DNA from: DASUAS01 sp963809795 | Lineage (GTDB): Bacteria > Actinomycetota > Acidimicrobiia > IMCC26256 > DASPTH01 | DNA: 64,000 nt | Direction: 5' to 3' | Assembly: GCA_963809795.1 (NCBI GenBank) | Contig: CAWELN010000002.1 | Coordinates: forward strand, 37,358 to 101,357 | Part shown: positions 46,654 to 56,736 of the stretch, piece after piece | How positions within the stretch are numbered: position 1 is the stretch's first letter | Layout: the number at the start of each line of letters is the position of its first letter | Position numbers and translations under genes: made by a program | Notes under the pieces: model-generated | Databases searched by the model: none | What the model was told of the DNA's origin: nothing | Seen by the model: only the letters and a program-made list of their open reading frames with translations

Positions 46654-47853
46654 TCAGACGGCGGCCTTCTCGAGGATGTGGATGCCGCAGGACGAGCCCA
46701 GGCCGATGACGTGGGCCATGCCCACCTTGGCGCCCTCGATCTGACGGTCGCCCGCCTCCCCCCGCAGCTGCGTGGTGATCTCGAACACGCCGGCGGCGCC
46801 GGTCATGCCGATGGGGTGGCCCTTCGACAGGAGGCCGCCGGACACGTTGACCGGGGTGGTGCCGTCACGCCAGGGTGCCCGCCGGTCGATGAAGTCGCCG
46901 GCACCACCCGGCTCGCAGAGCCGGAGGTTGTCGTAGTGGATGAGCTCGGCGGTGGCGAAGCAGTCGTGCAGCTCCACCAGGTCGAGGTCGTCGGGACCGA
47001 CGCCCGCGAGCTCGTAGGCCTTGTCGGCCGCGTTCCGCGTGAGGGTGTTGACGTCGGGCTGCGACTCGCCGCCCTCGGCCCACGGGTCGCTCGTGAGCAC
47101 CGACGCGCTGATCTTCACCGCGCGCTTCTGCTGCTCGAGCGAGAGCGTCTTCAGCTTCGACTCCGACACCAGCACGATGGCCGCGGCTCCGTCACCGGTG
47201 GGGCAGCACATGGGCAGCGTGTTCGGGTACGAGATGACGCGCGCGTCCATGATCTCCTCGAGCGTGAAGACCTTGTTGTACTGCGCGAGCGGGTTCAGCG
47301 CCGAGTGCTCGTGGTTCTTCTGTGCCACCTTGGCGAACTGCTCGAAGCCGACGCCGTCGTTCTTGTACGCGTACTCCATGCCGGCCTGGCCGAACACCGC
47401 CGGCATCGTGCCCGAGCCCAGCCAGCCGTCGACCGGCATGACGCCGCCGTAGCGACCTTCGGGCTCGTACTTGTTGGGACCGCTGCGCGCCGCGTTGCCG
47501 GCCAACAGGCCCATCTTGCCCATCTGCTCGGCGCCGATGGCGAGGCCGAAGTCGGCTTCACCCGCCGCGATCTCCAGGTAGGCGGTGCGCACCGCGGTCG
47601 CACCGGTCGCGCACACGTTGACCACGTTGTAGATCGGGATGCCGGTCTGGCCGACCTGCTTCGCCACGGACTGGCCGATGCCGCCCATGTTGAACATGCT
47701 CCCGGCCGCGAGGACCTGGATGTCGAAGATGCTGACACCGGCATCGTCGAGCGCGTTGAACGTCGCTTCCGCGGCAAGGTCGATGACGTCCTTGTCGGGG
47801 TAACGGCTGATCTTGGTCATCGAGGCGCCCAGCACCCAGACGGATTCACCCAT
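46654..47853 (-). CDS. SCPx/lipid-transfer-type thiolase
   Basis: A 399-residue thiolase-fold protein. The nucleophile Cys is in NVVNVCATGATAV, the His in SKGHPIGMTGAAG, and a Cys-containing end is GLGSSCGIHILE; ELHDCFATAE is typical of the SCPx/Ltp group. Unlike the truncated protein at the left edge, it keeps thiolase active-site residues and can be expected to cleave 3-ketoacyl-CoA, perhaps of branched or sterol side chains. The DUF35 gene is immediately upstream in the same direction. Confidence 0.9.
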   Translation of the reverse strand: MGESVWVLGASMTKISRYPDKDVIDLAAEATFNALDDAGVSIFDIQVLAAGSMFNMGGIGQSVAKQVGQTGIPIYNVVNVCATGATAVRTAYLEIAAGEADFGLAIGAEQMGKMGLLAGNAARSGPNKYEPEGRYGGVMPVDGWLGSGTMPAVFGQAGMEYAYKNDGVGFEQFAKVAQKNHEHSALNPLAQYNKVFTLEEIMDARVISYPNTLPMCCPTGDGAAAIVLVSESKLKTLSLEQQKRAVKISASVLTSDPWAEGGESQPDVNTLTRNAADKAYELAGVGPDDLDLVELHDCFATAELIHYDNLRLCEPGGAGDFIDRRAPWRDGTTPVNVSGGLLSKGHPIGMTGAAGVFEITTQLRGEAGDRQIEGAKVGMAHVIGLGSSCGIHILEKAAV

Positions 47854-47879
47854 TGGAAGATCCCTTCTTCTCTGCGAGC

Positions 47880-48278
47880 TCAGGCCGGCTCGAAGCCGAA
47901 CACGACCGCTTCGGTGCCTTCGTCGTCGGTCCCCGCGACGAACGTCGTGAGCCGCACCTTCATTCCGAGCTTCACGTGCTCGGGATCGGGCTCGACGTTG
48001 ACCACGTTGGCCTTCACGTCACCGCCACCGTCGAGATCGACGACCGACGACACGTACGGCACCGGGACGCCCGGGGCGGCCTGGTGCACGATCGCGAACG
48101 AGCGCACGACGCCGGTGGTACCGAGTTCCTTCTTGGTGAAGGTGCGGTTGGCGCAGTGCGCGCACGCGTTGCGGCGATCGAAGAACAGCGCCCCGCATTT
48201 GGTGCACTCGTTGGCTTCCAGGTGCGGCTCGCCGCGGTCGAGGACCAGGTAGTCGACGATCGGGATCTGGTTTCCCAT
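47880..48278 (-). CDS. DUF35 OB-fold Zn-ribbon protein
   Basis: A 132-residue protein with CTKCGALFFDRRNACAHC as the zinc ribbon (residues about 23-40) followed by the OB strands (VVRSFAIVHQA, VSSVVDLDG). The ATG at 48278 follows GGGGGAAG. It precedes the thiolase gene by 26 bases and very probably forms a complex with it. Second such pair in the window. Confidence 0.88.
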   Translation of the reverse strand: MGNQIPIVDYLVLDRGEPHLEANECTKCGALFFDRRNACAHCANRTFTKKELGTTGVVRSFAIVHQAAPGVPVPYVSSVVDLDGGGDVKANVVNVEPDPEHVKLGMKVRLTTFVAGTDDEGTEAVVFGFEPA

Positions 48279-48320
48279 GAGTGCTCTGCTTCCCCCGGTG
48301 TGTGTTTCGGCCCGCAAACG

Positions 48321-50306
48321 CTACCCGGTGGCCCCGGATGCGACCACCTCCGGGGTGTCGGCGGACGCAGGGTCGAGGTGCGCGGTCCAGGCCTCGTACA
48401 TCTCGGCGTAGCGGCCGCCGAGGGCGACCAGCTCGTCGTGGGTCCCGAGCTCCAGGATCTGCCCGTCGTCGACCACCGCGATGCGGTCGGCGCGCATCGC
48501 GGTCGACAGCCGGTGGGCGACGATGATCGCGGTCCGCCCCTCGAGGACGGCGTCGAGTCCGGCCTCCACCTTGGTCTCCGACTTGAGGTCGAGGTTCGAC
48601 GTGGCCTCGTCGAGGACGAGCACCCGAGGGGCGGCCAGGAACGCCCGCGCCAGCGCGATGAGCTGCCGCTCCCCCGACGACAACGACACGCCGCGCTCGT
48701 GCACCAGCGTGTCGACGCCCTCGGGGAGCCGCTCGATGAGCTCCGTCAGGCCGACGCGGTGCACCGCTTCCATGACCTCGTCGTCGCTGGCGCTCGGCCG
48801 GGCGAAGGCGATGTTGTCACGCATGGTGCCCATGAAGAGGAACGGCTCCTGGGGGACCACGCCGAGCTGCAGGCGTAGTGAGTCGATGGTGACGTCGCGC
48901 AGGTCGTGGCCGTCGATCGCGACCTCGCCGCTCGTCGGGTCGTAGAAGCGGGTGACGAGCTTGGCGATGGTGGACTTGCCCGCACCGGTCGGACCGACCA
49001 GGGCCATGGTCTCGCCCGCGGCGATGTGCAGGTCGACGTCGCGCAGCACCGGCTTCGCCGGGTCGTAGGCGAAGGAGACGTCGTCGAGGGTGACGTCGCC
49101 TTCGATCGGCGGCAGCGGCCGCGCGTCGGGCGCCTCTTCGACGCTCGGGTGCGTGGAGAGCAGCTGGTCGAGCTTGGTGATCGCGGCCTGGCCCTGCTGG
49201 TACAGGTTGTACTGCTGGACCAGTGACTGGATCGGCAGGAAGAACGAGTTGACGTAGAGGATGAAGGCGGTGAGCTCGCCGATGGTGAGCGTGCCGTCGC
49301 GCACCATGTTGCCGCCGATCAGCAGCAGCGCGGCCTGACCGAGCAGACCGACGAACTCGGTGCACGCGCCGTAGGTCGCGGCGAGGTGGGCGGTGTGGTC
49401 GTTGGCGTCGCGGTACTCGCCGGAGACGTTGCGGTGCTGCAGCACGTTGTGGCGGGCCCGGTTGAAGCCGGTGACGACCCGCACACCGGAGAGGCTCTCC
49501 GAGAGGTCGCTCAACACGTTGGCGATCCCGTCGCGCACGCGCTGGTAGCCCTTGTCGGACGACGAGCGGAACCACAGGGACAGCCCGGTGAGGAGGGGCA
49601 CGATCATCAGCAGCGTGATGAGCGTGAGCTCGACGTTGTAGAAGAAGAGGACGACGGTGACGATGACCATGGTGAGCCCCTGCAGCGCGAACTGCGGCAG
49701 GCCGTCCTGCAGGAGCTGTTGGAGCGACTCGATGTCGCTCGTCATGCGGGTCATGATCACGCCCGCCTTCTCGTCCGTGTAGTAGTCGAGCGAGAGGCGT
49801 TGCAGGTGCGCGAAGGTGCGCACCCGCAGCTCGAACATGACGCGCGACGCCACGCGCCCGGTGGTCGAGACCCGCAGACCGCTCGCGATCGCCGAAACGA
49901 CGACGGCGAGGATGGCGAGCGTGCCGATGATGGCGAGGGCGGTCCAGTCGTGGGGGGTGATCCCGTCGTCGATGCCCTTCTGGCTGAGGAACGGCCCGGC
50001 CTGGACGCACAACGCCTCGACCACGATGAAGAGGGTCGAGAGGGCGAGCATCCGCCGGTGCGGCCGCAACATGCGGCGCAGGCTGATGCCGGCCTCCGGC
50101 ATGCGGTGGGTGAACGACTTCTCCGACGCCTCCCAACGCGCGTCGCCGGCGAGGTCGGGCTCGTCGGCCAGGAGCTTCTCGACCCCCTGGCGCATCTCCC
50201 AGGGGATCCCCGCGAACGGCAGACCGTTGCCCGGGTTACCGGGCGAGCCGCCGACCGACCCGCCCATCGGCGCACCGCCGGTGATGGTGCCCCCACCCCA
50301 CGCCAT
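48321..50306 (-). CDS. ABC exporter half-transporter 2 (membrane + ATPase)
   Basis: A 661-residue fused half-transporter with a glycine-rich start (GGGTITGGAPMGG), six transmembrane helices, then an ATPase with Walker A GPTGAGKST, Q-loop VPQEPFLF, signature LSSGERQLIALARA, Walker B VLVLDEATSNLD and switch His AHRLSTA. It pairs with the half-transporter just upstream, as in MsbA/BmrCD-like heterodimers. The signature LSSGE is slightly non-standard, as is common in one half of asymmetric pairs. Confidence 0.93.
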   Translation of the reverse strand: MAWGGGTITGGAPMGGSVGGSPGNPGNGLPFAGIPWEMRQGVEKLLADEPDLAGDARWEASEKSFTHRMPEAGISLRRMLRPHRRMLALSTLFIVVEALCVQAGPFLSQKGIDDGITPHDWTALAIIGTLAILAVVVSAIASGLRVSTTGRVASRVMFELRVRTFAHLQRLSLDYYTDEKAGVIMTRMTSDIESLQQLLQDGLPQFALQGLTMVIVTVVLFFYNVELTLITLLMIVPLLTGLSLWFRSSSDKGYQRVRDGIANVLSDLSESLSGVRVVTGFNRARHNVLQHRNVSGEYRDANDHTAHLAATYGACTEFVGLLGQAALLLIGGNMVRDGTLTIGELTAFILYVNSFFLPIQSLVQQYNLYQQGQAAITKLDQLLSTHPSVEEAPDARPLPPIEGDVTLDDVSFAYDPAKPVLRDVDLHIAAGETMALVGPTGAGKSTIAKLVTRFYDPTSGEVAIDGHDLRDVTIDSLRLQLGVVPQEPFLFMGTMRDNIAFARPSASDDEVMEAVHRVGLTELIERLPEGVDTLVHERGVSLSSGERQLIALARAFLAAPRVLVLDEATSNLDLKSETKVEAGLDAVLEGRTAIIVAHRLSTAMRADRIAVVDDGQILELGTHDELVALGGRYAEMYEAWTAHLDPASADTPEVVASGATG

Positions 50307-50338
50307 CTAATTCGCTCGCTCTCTGCTCGCCGGGGTAC

Positions 50339-50513
50339 CCGGCTCGCGGTCGTTCGCTCGCTGGCGAGCGGCTCCGCTCGCTCCGCTCGACTCCGCCACC
50401 GCATCGCAACGCACCGGCTCGCGGTCGTTCGCTCGCTGGCGAGCGGCTCCGCTCGCTCCGCTCGACTCCGCCACCGCATCGCAACGCACCGGCTCGCGGC
50501 GGTCGTTCGCTCG
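50339..50513. repeat. Two and a third 75-bp tandem repeats between ABC genes
   Basis: A 75-base unit starts at 50339 and 50414, with a partial third at 50489. Each contains CGCTCGCTGGCGAGCG, a perfect palindrome, and CGCTCGCTCCGCTCGACTCC. The unit lies in the non-coding gap between the two half-transporter genes. The two full copies are identical, so duplication or expansion is recent. Confidence 0.9.
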
Positions 50514-50515
50514 CA

Positions 50516-52454
50516 TCAGTCTTCGTCCCGCATCTCGCCGACGTCGGCGTCGAGCACGCGCGAGCGCGCCACGTCGGCATCGACCGCGGCGGCGACGAAC
50601 GAGGTGCCGTCGTCGTCGTCGAGCTCCGCGTCGGCGTCGCTCTGGGCCAGGATCTCGGCGTACCGCGGCTCGGAGGCCAGCAGCTCGGCGTGGGTGCCCT
50701 CGGCGATGACCCGACCACCCTCCACCACCGCCACCTTGTCGGCGAGGCTGATGGTGGAGAGGCGGTGGGCGATGATCATCGTGGTGCGGTCGGCCATGAG
50801 CCCGCGCAGCGCCTCGTGGATCTGCTGCTCGATCTGCACGTCGATGGCCGAGGTGGCGTCGTCGAGCACGAGGATGGGCGGGTTCACGACCAGCGTGCGG
50901 GCGATCGCCAGCCGTTGCCGCTGACCACCCGACAAGGTGAAGCCGCGCTCGCCGACCACGGTGTCGTAGCCCTGCGGGCAACTCCTGCACGAACTCGTCG
51001 GCGCCGGCCGCGCGCGCCGCGGCCTGGATCTCCTCGAACGTCGCGTCGGGACGGCCGTACGCGAGGTTGTCGCGGATCGACACCGAGAAGAGGAACGGCT
51101 CGTCGAGCACCATGCCGATGTGGTGGCGCAGGCTCGGCAACGTGAGGTCGCGCACGTCGTGGCCGTCGACCTCCACCGCGCCCTCGGTGACGTCGTAGAA
51201 GCGCGCCAACAGGCGCGCCGCGGTCGACTTCCCGCTCCCCGTCCGCCCGACGAGGGCGACGGTCTCCCCCGGATGCAGGTGGAGGTCGAAGTGCTCGAGC
51301 ACCCGGGTGCCGTTGGCGTACTCGAAGGTGACGTCGTCGAAGTGCACGTCGCCGACGCAGTCGACCAGGTCGACCGCGCCCGGGCGATCGACGACGTCAG
51401 GTTGCTCGTCGAGCACCTCGTAGATGCGTTGCGCCGAGGCCGAGGCCCGCTGGCCCATCATCAGGATCATCCCGAGCTGGCGGAACGGCGGCTGCAGCAT
51501 CAGCACGTAGGCGTTGAAGGCGACGATGTCCCCGACCGACGCGCGCCCGTTGATGGCGAGGTAGCCGCCGTAGAACAGCACGATGGCCTGACCCAACCGG
51601 GGCAGGTTCTCGAGCAGCGGCGACCACTTGGCCCGGATGTCGGCGTCCTTGACGTTCGCCCACTCCGCGCGCATCGCCGCGCCGGTGAGGTGCTGGAGCT
51701 GCACGTCCTCCGCCGCGAACGACTTGACCACGCGCACGCCGTTGATGTTCTCGTCGACGACGGTGGCGACGTCGGCGAGCCGTGACTGGATCAGCCACGA
51801 CACGGGGAACATCTGCTTCCGCATCCGCACGCCGACGATGTAGACGAACGGCATCGTCGACATCGTGACGAGCGCGAGCGGGACGTTGATCGACAGCATC
51901 TCGGCGAACGCGAGGACCGCCACGCTGCACTGCACGAGGATGCTCGGGGCGAACGCGAGGTACATCTGCACCGAGCGGATGTCGGAGTTGGCACGGGAGA
52001 TGAGCTGACCCGACTGGACGCGGTCGTAGAACGAGAACGACATGCGGCTCAGGTGCTCGTACATGATGTTCCGCAGGTCGTACTCGATGCGGTACGCCGT
52101 CTTCAGCAGGTAGTTCCGCGACGTGTACGTGAGCACGAACCGGATGACCGCGAGCACCGCGATGATGGCCACGAAGTGCTCGAGCGACGGACCCGTGGTC
52201 TTGCCCAGTGCGTCGATGGCCTGGCCGACCTCGTTCGGGATCTGCACCTGTACCGCGAGGCCGAGGAACGACGCGACCAGCGAGAAGCCGAACATCCACT
52301 TGTGCGCCAGCACCACCGGCATGATCCGCCGCAGCCACGACCCACCCCGGTCGGGCTTGATGTGGGCTCGGGGCGGCGGGTAGCGGGGCGTGACGCCGAC
52401 CGGCACGAAGGGTGAGCTGACGTCGGCACCGAACGCGCCCATCTCGATGGTCAC
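50516..52454 (-). pseudogene. ABC exporter half-transporter 1, one-base frameshift as sequenced
   Basis: Six membrane helices and an ATPase with Walker A GRTGSGKSTAARLL and VLDEPFLF. Near 50977 an extra G breaks the frame in TTGCCCGCAGGGC. Correcting it gives QGYDTVVGERGFTLSGGQRQRLAIARTL, LDDATSAID and AHRLSTI, ending at 50516. The Walker B residue is Asp-Asp (not Asp-Glu), so this half likely carries the degenerate catalytic site of the heterodimer. GTG start overlaps the marR stop (GTGA). The operon context argues the gene is functional. Confidence 0.9.
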
Positions 52455-52894
52455 GAGTCGCGCCTCACGTGCTCCTCGCGGTTGCGGTCGAGGGCGCGGT
52501 TCCAGCTGTCGAGTCCGGCGGCGAGCGCGTCGGGCGGCTCGTCGAGGAACGCCGCGATCTCGTCGAGGCGCGTCTCGGCCGCGGCGTCGGCGGCGGCGAG
52601 CACCCGCTTGCCGTCGCGCGTCAGGAGCAGCGTGAGCCGGCGCCGGTCCTCGGGATCGGCCTGCCGCTCGACGAGACCCCGCGCCACCAGGCCGTCGACC
52701 ACCGCGGTGACCGTCGGCGGGCTCACCGCCAACTTGCGGGCGAGCACCGACGACGCGGTCGAGCCGTCACCCAGCAGCGCGAGCACGCGGTACTGCGGGA
52801 GCGAGAGGTCGAGCGGCCCGATCGCCACCTCGACCTGCTTGGCCAGCCGGGCCACGGCCCGGGCGGCACCGGTCGTGACGCGCGTCCGGCTCAT
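52451..52894 (-). CDS. MarR-family regulator of the ABC pair
   Basis: A 147-residue MarR protein with LPQYRVLALLGDG, ARKLAVSPPTVTAVVDGL recognition helix, and wing ERQADPEDRRRLTLLLT. The start MSRTRVTT is supported by the conserved onset. ATAGT and ACTAT (52893-52897 and 52917-52921) flank the start as a possible wide inverted repeat. First gene of a MarR-ABC-ABC operon, a common arrangement for self-regulated drug exporters. Confidence 0.9.
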   Translation of the reverse strand: MSRTRVTTGAARAVARLAKQVEVAIGPLDLSLPQYRVLALLGDGSTASSVLARKLAVSPPTVTAVVDGLVARGLVERQADPEDRRRLTLLLTRDGKRVLAAADAAAETRLDEIAAFLDEPPDALAAGLDSWNRALDRNREEHVRRDS

Positions 52895-53005
52895 AGTTCG
52901 ACTCCCACATGGTGAGACTATCGAAGTACCTCGGCACCGTGCGAGATCGGTTCGGCACCCGCGTGCGTGCCCTGGCCCTCGCGGCGGTGCGTCATGCTGT
53001 GGCCC

Positions 53006-54279
53006 ATGACCCCAGGGCCGGCCGTGGCCATCGCGTGTCAGGGTGGCGGCAGCCACACCGCGTTCAGCGCAGGCGTGCTGGCCCGGTTGCTCGAGGGTGA
53101 CGAGCTCGCCGACCACCGGATCGTCGGCCTGAGTGGCACCTCGGGCGGCGCCATCTGCGCCACCCTCGTGTGGTCGGCGTTGCGCGGGGGCGACCGCGTC
53201 CGCGCCGCGGCGCTCCTCGACGAGTTCTGGGCCGACAACGCGGCCAGTGATCCGGCCGACCGGGCGCTCAACGCGGTGGCCCTGCTCGCGGGCCTGGCCC
53301 AGGGCTACGGGATGCTGCCGGCGGTGAGCCCGTATCACCTGCCCGCGCCCTCGTACGGGCTCGACCGGTATTCCGCGAGATGTTGGAGCGCCACATCGAC
53401 TTCGATGCGATCGAGATCGATGAGAACGCCCGCGATCCGATGCTGCTGCTCGGCGCGGTCGACGTGTTGTCGGGCCGGTTCCGCGCCTTCAACAGTCGCA
53501 CCGAACGCATCACCGCCGACCGGGTGCTCGCTTCGGCGGCCATCCCGACGCTGTTTCCGGCCGTGCACGTCGACGGCGGGGTGTACTGGGATGGTCTCTT
53601 CTCGCAGAACCCGCCGGTGCGCGACCTCCTCGACGGCGCCCTCGACGAGCTCTGGGTGATCCAGGTGAACCCGACGGCGCGCGCACACGAGCCGACGACG
53701 GTGCTGGACATCGCCGATCGGCGCAACGAGCTGTCCGGCAACCTCTCGCTCTACCAGGAGCTGTCGTTCGTCGAGAAGATCGACGAGTTGCTGGAATCGG
53801 GGACGCTCTCCCCCGGCGGTAAGTACCGGCAGATCGTGGTGCGGATCATCGAGATGCCCTCGGACGTGACGCGCGTCCAGGGTCCGGCCTCGAAGCTGAA
53901 CCGCGATCCCGCGTTCCTCGGCGGGCTCATCGAGCGCGGCCGCCACCAGGCGGAGGTGTTCTTGACCGGGTACGCCTTCGAACGCGCCTGGGTGGCCGGT
54001 GACGCCGACGGCGTCCTGCGCGCCTTCACCGACGGCGCCGAGATCGTCGCCGACGGACCGTTCGGTGCAGCTCACATCCGCGGCGATGCCGATCGCCGCG
54101 ACTTCGTGACCGAGCGCCTCTGCGACACGATCCGGATCAACCCGGTACGCAAGCAGGTCACCGGCGACCGCGTCGCGTGGTCGGTGCGGATGCGACGCGA
54201 CGGGGACGTGACCGAGGGGACCGGCGAGATCCTGGTCGGCCCCGACGGTGTGTCGGAGCTCCGGCTCCGGTCCGACTGA
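53006..54279 (+). pseudogene. Patatin-like phospholipase with C-terminal NTF2-like domain, frameshifted
   Basis: Patatin domain: CQGGGSHTAFSAGVL oxyanion loop, GLSGTSGGA (GxSxG nucleophile), and DGGVYWDGLF with the catalytic Asp. The frame breaks near 53375; both sides are intact (PSYGLDR, then MLERHIDFDAIEIDENARDP). After about residue 315 a separate domain starts (GYAFERAWVAGDADGVLRAF to the end, GEILVGPDGVSELRLR), which is the SnoaL/NTF2 pattern. Lipid acyl hydrolase activity is expected for the first domain. It is divergent from marR and lies just before tRNA-Leu. Confidence 0.82.
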
Positions 54280-54305
54280 CGCACGAGGTGCGACACTGGT
54301 GCGGC

Positions 54306-54389
54306 GCGAGCGTGGCGGAACCGGCAGACGCGCCAGGTTTAGGTCCTGGTGTCCGCAAGGACGTGGGAGTTCGAGTCTCCCCGCTCGCA
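54306..54389 (+). tRNA. tRNA-Leu (anticodon UAG)
   Basis: A class II tRNA with acceptor arms GCGAGCG and CGCTCGC, discriminator A, an anticodon arm CAGG-TTTAGGT-CCTG giving anticodon TAG, a long variable arm around TGTCCGCAAGGACGT, and T arm GGGAG-TTCGAGT-CTCCC. CCA is not encoded. A change in gene density and composition starts immediately at its 3' end, the usual integration side. Confidence 0.95.
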
Positions 54390-54401
54390 CGCACTCCGAC
54401 C

Positions 54402-54804
54402 TGCGACTTCGTGCTTCTGGGAGGTAGCACGGACGGGCTCGTCGAGGCGCCTGAAACGGCAATTGCTAACGGACGCCGGTGGGGCCCAGGTCGCACTCGC
54501 GTTCTCGGCGCATCTCGGTCCAGACCTCCCGGCACCATGGCGCCACCCGACGCTCACCATCGTCTACGCGGACCGTGATCTTGCGCTGGAAACCGCGGGA
54601 CTAGTACCCGCCGAAAGCCGAGTGGACGCGAGCATCATCTGGCGACGAGCAAGCGACGCAACGCTCTTGACCGTCCCCGCACCCTGGCCGCGGATGGTCG
54701 AAGGTGTCCCGCTCGTGGACCCAGTCCAGCAATGGTGGGACCTTCACGACCTCGGAGGTGAGGATCGCCGCGAGGCCACTGATCGGCTTCGGGATCGTTC
54801 GTAG
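54402..54804 (+). pseudogene. C-terminal fragment of an AbiEi-type antitoxin/regulator-like protein
   Basis: An open frame without a credible start, entering from the tRNA and ending at 54804. The last part (EGVPLVDPVQQWWDLHDLGGEDR, written here from conserved pieces VDPVQQWWDL and GGEDRREA) follows the C-terminal pattern of AbiEi-like antitoxins and related regulators. The winged-helix N-terminus is missing. This fits a truncation at an integration junction next to the tRNA. The family assignment is tentative. Confidence 0.45.
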
Positions 54805-54941
54805 GACTACAGATCGGGGGCTCTGGGCGGCAACTCCAGCCTGGAGTTGCTGTCGTTCTGTGCGCCTGACCGGGCAGATGACATCGTCCGTTTTGCCTGG
54901 TTTACTTTGGATCCTCGGGCTGTGGCCCATTGGGGGGACTA

Positions 54942-56498
54942 GTGACGATCACGTCGATCGCTGACATCGTTCGCACGCAGGCCCGGGACAAGCCCGACGC
55001 GCCTGCGATCGAGTTCGAGGGCCGCACGATCACCTTTGGTGACCTCGACCGGCGGTCGAACCAGCTCGCCAACGCGCTCGCGAGTGTCGGGGTCGGGCCC
55101 GGCGACCGCGTCGCGTTCCTTGACCAGAACGGTCCTGAGTACTTCGAAGTCACCTTCGCTCTCGCCAAACTCAACGCGGTCACTGTCGCGGTGAACTGGC
55201 GGCTGGCGCCAGCCGAGATCGCGGACATCGTCAACGACGCCCGCGCCAAGATCCTCATCGTCGGCCCCGACTTCGACGCGCACATCGAGAAGGTCGAAGC
55301 CGGCATGGGAACCGTCTCGACGATCGTCGCGATCGGTGGCCATGCCCGTTGGCGCGACTACGAACAGTTCCTCGGCGCGCACGCTGCGCACGATCCGGGC
55401 GTGCAGGCGGAGGGCACCGACGTCGCGTTCCAGCTGTACACCTCGGGCACCACTGGTGTGCCCAAGGGCGTGATGCTCACCAACGACAACTTCTTCAATG
55501 GCATGATGAACGTCGCCGACTCGTGGCGTTTCGACGTTCGCTCGGTGAACCTCGCCGTCATGCCGATGTTCCACATCGCGGGCAGCGGCTGGGCGATGCT
55601 CGGTCTAGCTTTCGGCTGCCAGACCGTGCTGGTGCGCCACGTCGACCCGGCTCGCATCCTCGAGCTGATCGCCGAGTTCGGCGTCACCAACGCGTTCATT
55701 GTCCCGGCCGTCATCCAGTTCTTGTTGCTCACGCCGTACGCGGTCGATACGAACTTCGAGACGTTGCGCGCGATTGTCTACGGCGCATCCCCGATCACCG
55801 ACACGGTGTTGTGCAACGCGATGGACGTGTTCGGCTGCGAGTTCATCCAGGTTTACGGGTTGACCGAGACGGCCGGCGCGATCACGCAACTCGACTCAGC
55901 CGATCACGATCCACTCGGGCGCCCCGACCTGCTTCGGTCGTGCGGTAAGCCGTATCCGTGGGTCGAGGTCCGAATCGTCGACAGCGAAGGCGCCGACGTC
56001 GGTGACGGCGAGGTCGGCGAGTTGTGGACACGTTCCCGTCAGAACATGCTCGGCTACTGGGCCAACGACGACGCGACCAGCGAGGCGATCGACGACGACG
56101 GATGGTTCCGCACCGGCGACGCCGGCTACCGCGATGCCGACGGGTTCCTCTACCTGCACGACCGCGTCAAAGACATGATCGTGTCGGGCGGCGAGAACAT
56201 CTATCCCGCCGAGATCGAAAACGTGCTCGCCAAACATCCAGACGTCCTCGACGTCGCGGTCATCGGTGTGCCCGACGACAAGTGGGGCGAAGCGGTCAAG
56301 GCCGTCGTCGTGCGACGCGACGCGGCCTCGACGTCAGAAGAACGGCTGATCACCTTTGCGCGCGAGCACCTCGCGGGCTACAAGCTGCCGAAGTCCGTCG
56401 ACTTTGCCGACGAGCTCCCGCGCAACCCGTCAGGCAAGTTGCTGAAGCGCGAAATCCGCGCCCCGTATTGGGAAGGCGCCAACCGCCAGATCAGGTAG
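54942..56498 (+). CDS. AMP-forming acyl-CoA synthetase (FadD-like)
   Basis: A 518-residue ANL ligase with YTSGTTGVPKGVMLTN, MPMFHIAGSGWAML, YGLTETAGAITQL, FRTGDAGYRDADG, GGENIYPAEIENVL and LPRNPSGKLLKREIR. GGGGGG just before the GTG supports the start. Codon use is less GC-extreme than that of the other ligases in the window, consistent with a different origin on the far side of the tRNA. It is intact, and its likely substrate is a medium- or long-chain acid. Confidence 0.9.
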   Translation: MTITSIADIVRTQARDKPDAPAIEFEGRTITFGDLDRRSNQLANALASVGVGPGDRVAFLDQNGPEYFEVTFALAKLNAVTVAVNWRLAPAEIADIVNDARAKILIVGPDFDAHIEKVEAGMGTVSTIVAIGGHARWRDYEQFLGAHAAHDPGVQAEGTDVAFQLYTSGTTGVPKGVMLTNDNFFNGMMNVADSWRFDVRSVNLAVMPMFHIAGSGWAMLGLAFGCQTVLVRHVDPARILELIAEFGVTNAFIVPAVIQFLLLTPYAVDTNFETLRAIVYGASPITDTVLCNAMDVFGCEFIQVYGLTETAGAITQLDSADHDPLGRPDLLRSCGKPYPWVEVRIVDSEGADVGDGEVGELWTRSRQNMLGYWANDDATSEAIDDDGWFRTGDAGYRDADGFLYLHDRVKDMIVSGGENIYPAEIENVLAKHPDVLDVAVIGVPDDKWGEAVKAVVVRRDAASTSEERLITFAREHLAGYKLPKSVDFADELPRNPSGKLLKREIRAPYWEGANRQIR

Positions 56499-56736
56499 GT
56501 ATCCACGCCTCCCTCCTGCTCACTCAATACCTAGCGGCGGCACCGGTCGATATGACACTCGACTTCGGAGCGCCCCACAACGCGCGCACCGAATGTGTGA
56601 CGATCTGCCACGTCGAGGAGCGCAGGTCGGCACGATTGTGCCGCCAGTTTGTGGACGCCCTGATGCCGGTTGGCGAGCCCTTTTCTCGGGGACGTCGTCT
56701 ATGCGGGTTCGTGTTGGCGGTGTCTAGGCTGCGGAC

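Noticed and set aside
50307..50515. A repetitive peptide encoded by the 75-bp repeats
   Set aside because: It is only an out-of-frame extension of the frameshifted ABC gene through repeats; the corrected ABC gene stops at 50516.
52893..52921. MarR operator ATAGT-N19-ACTAT before the ABC operon
   Set aside because: The arms are only five bases and widely spaced; too weak to list as a separate site, so it is mentioned only with the gene.
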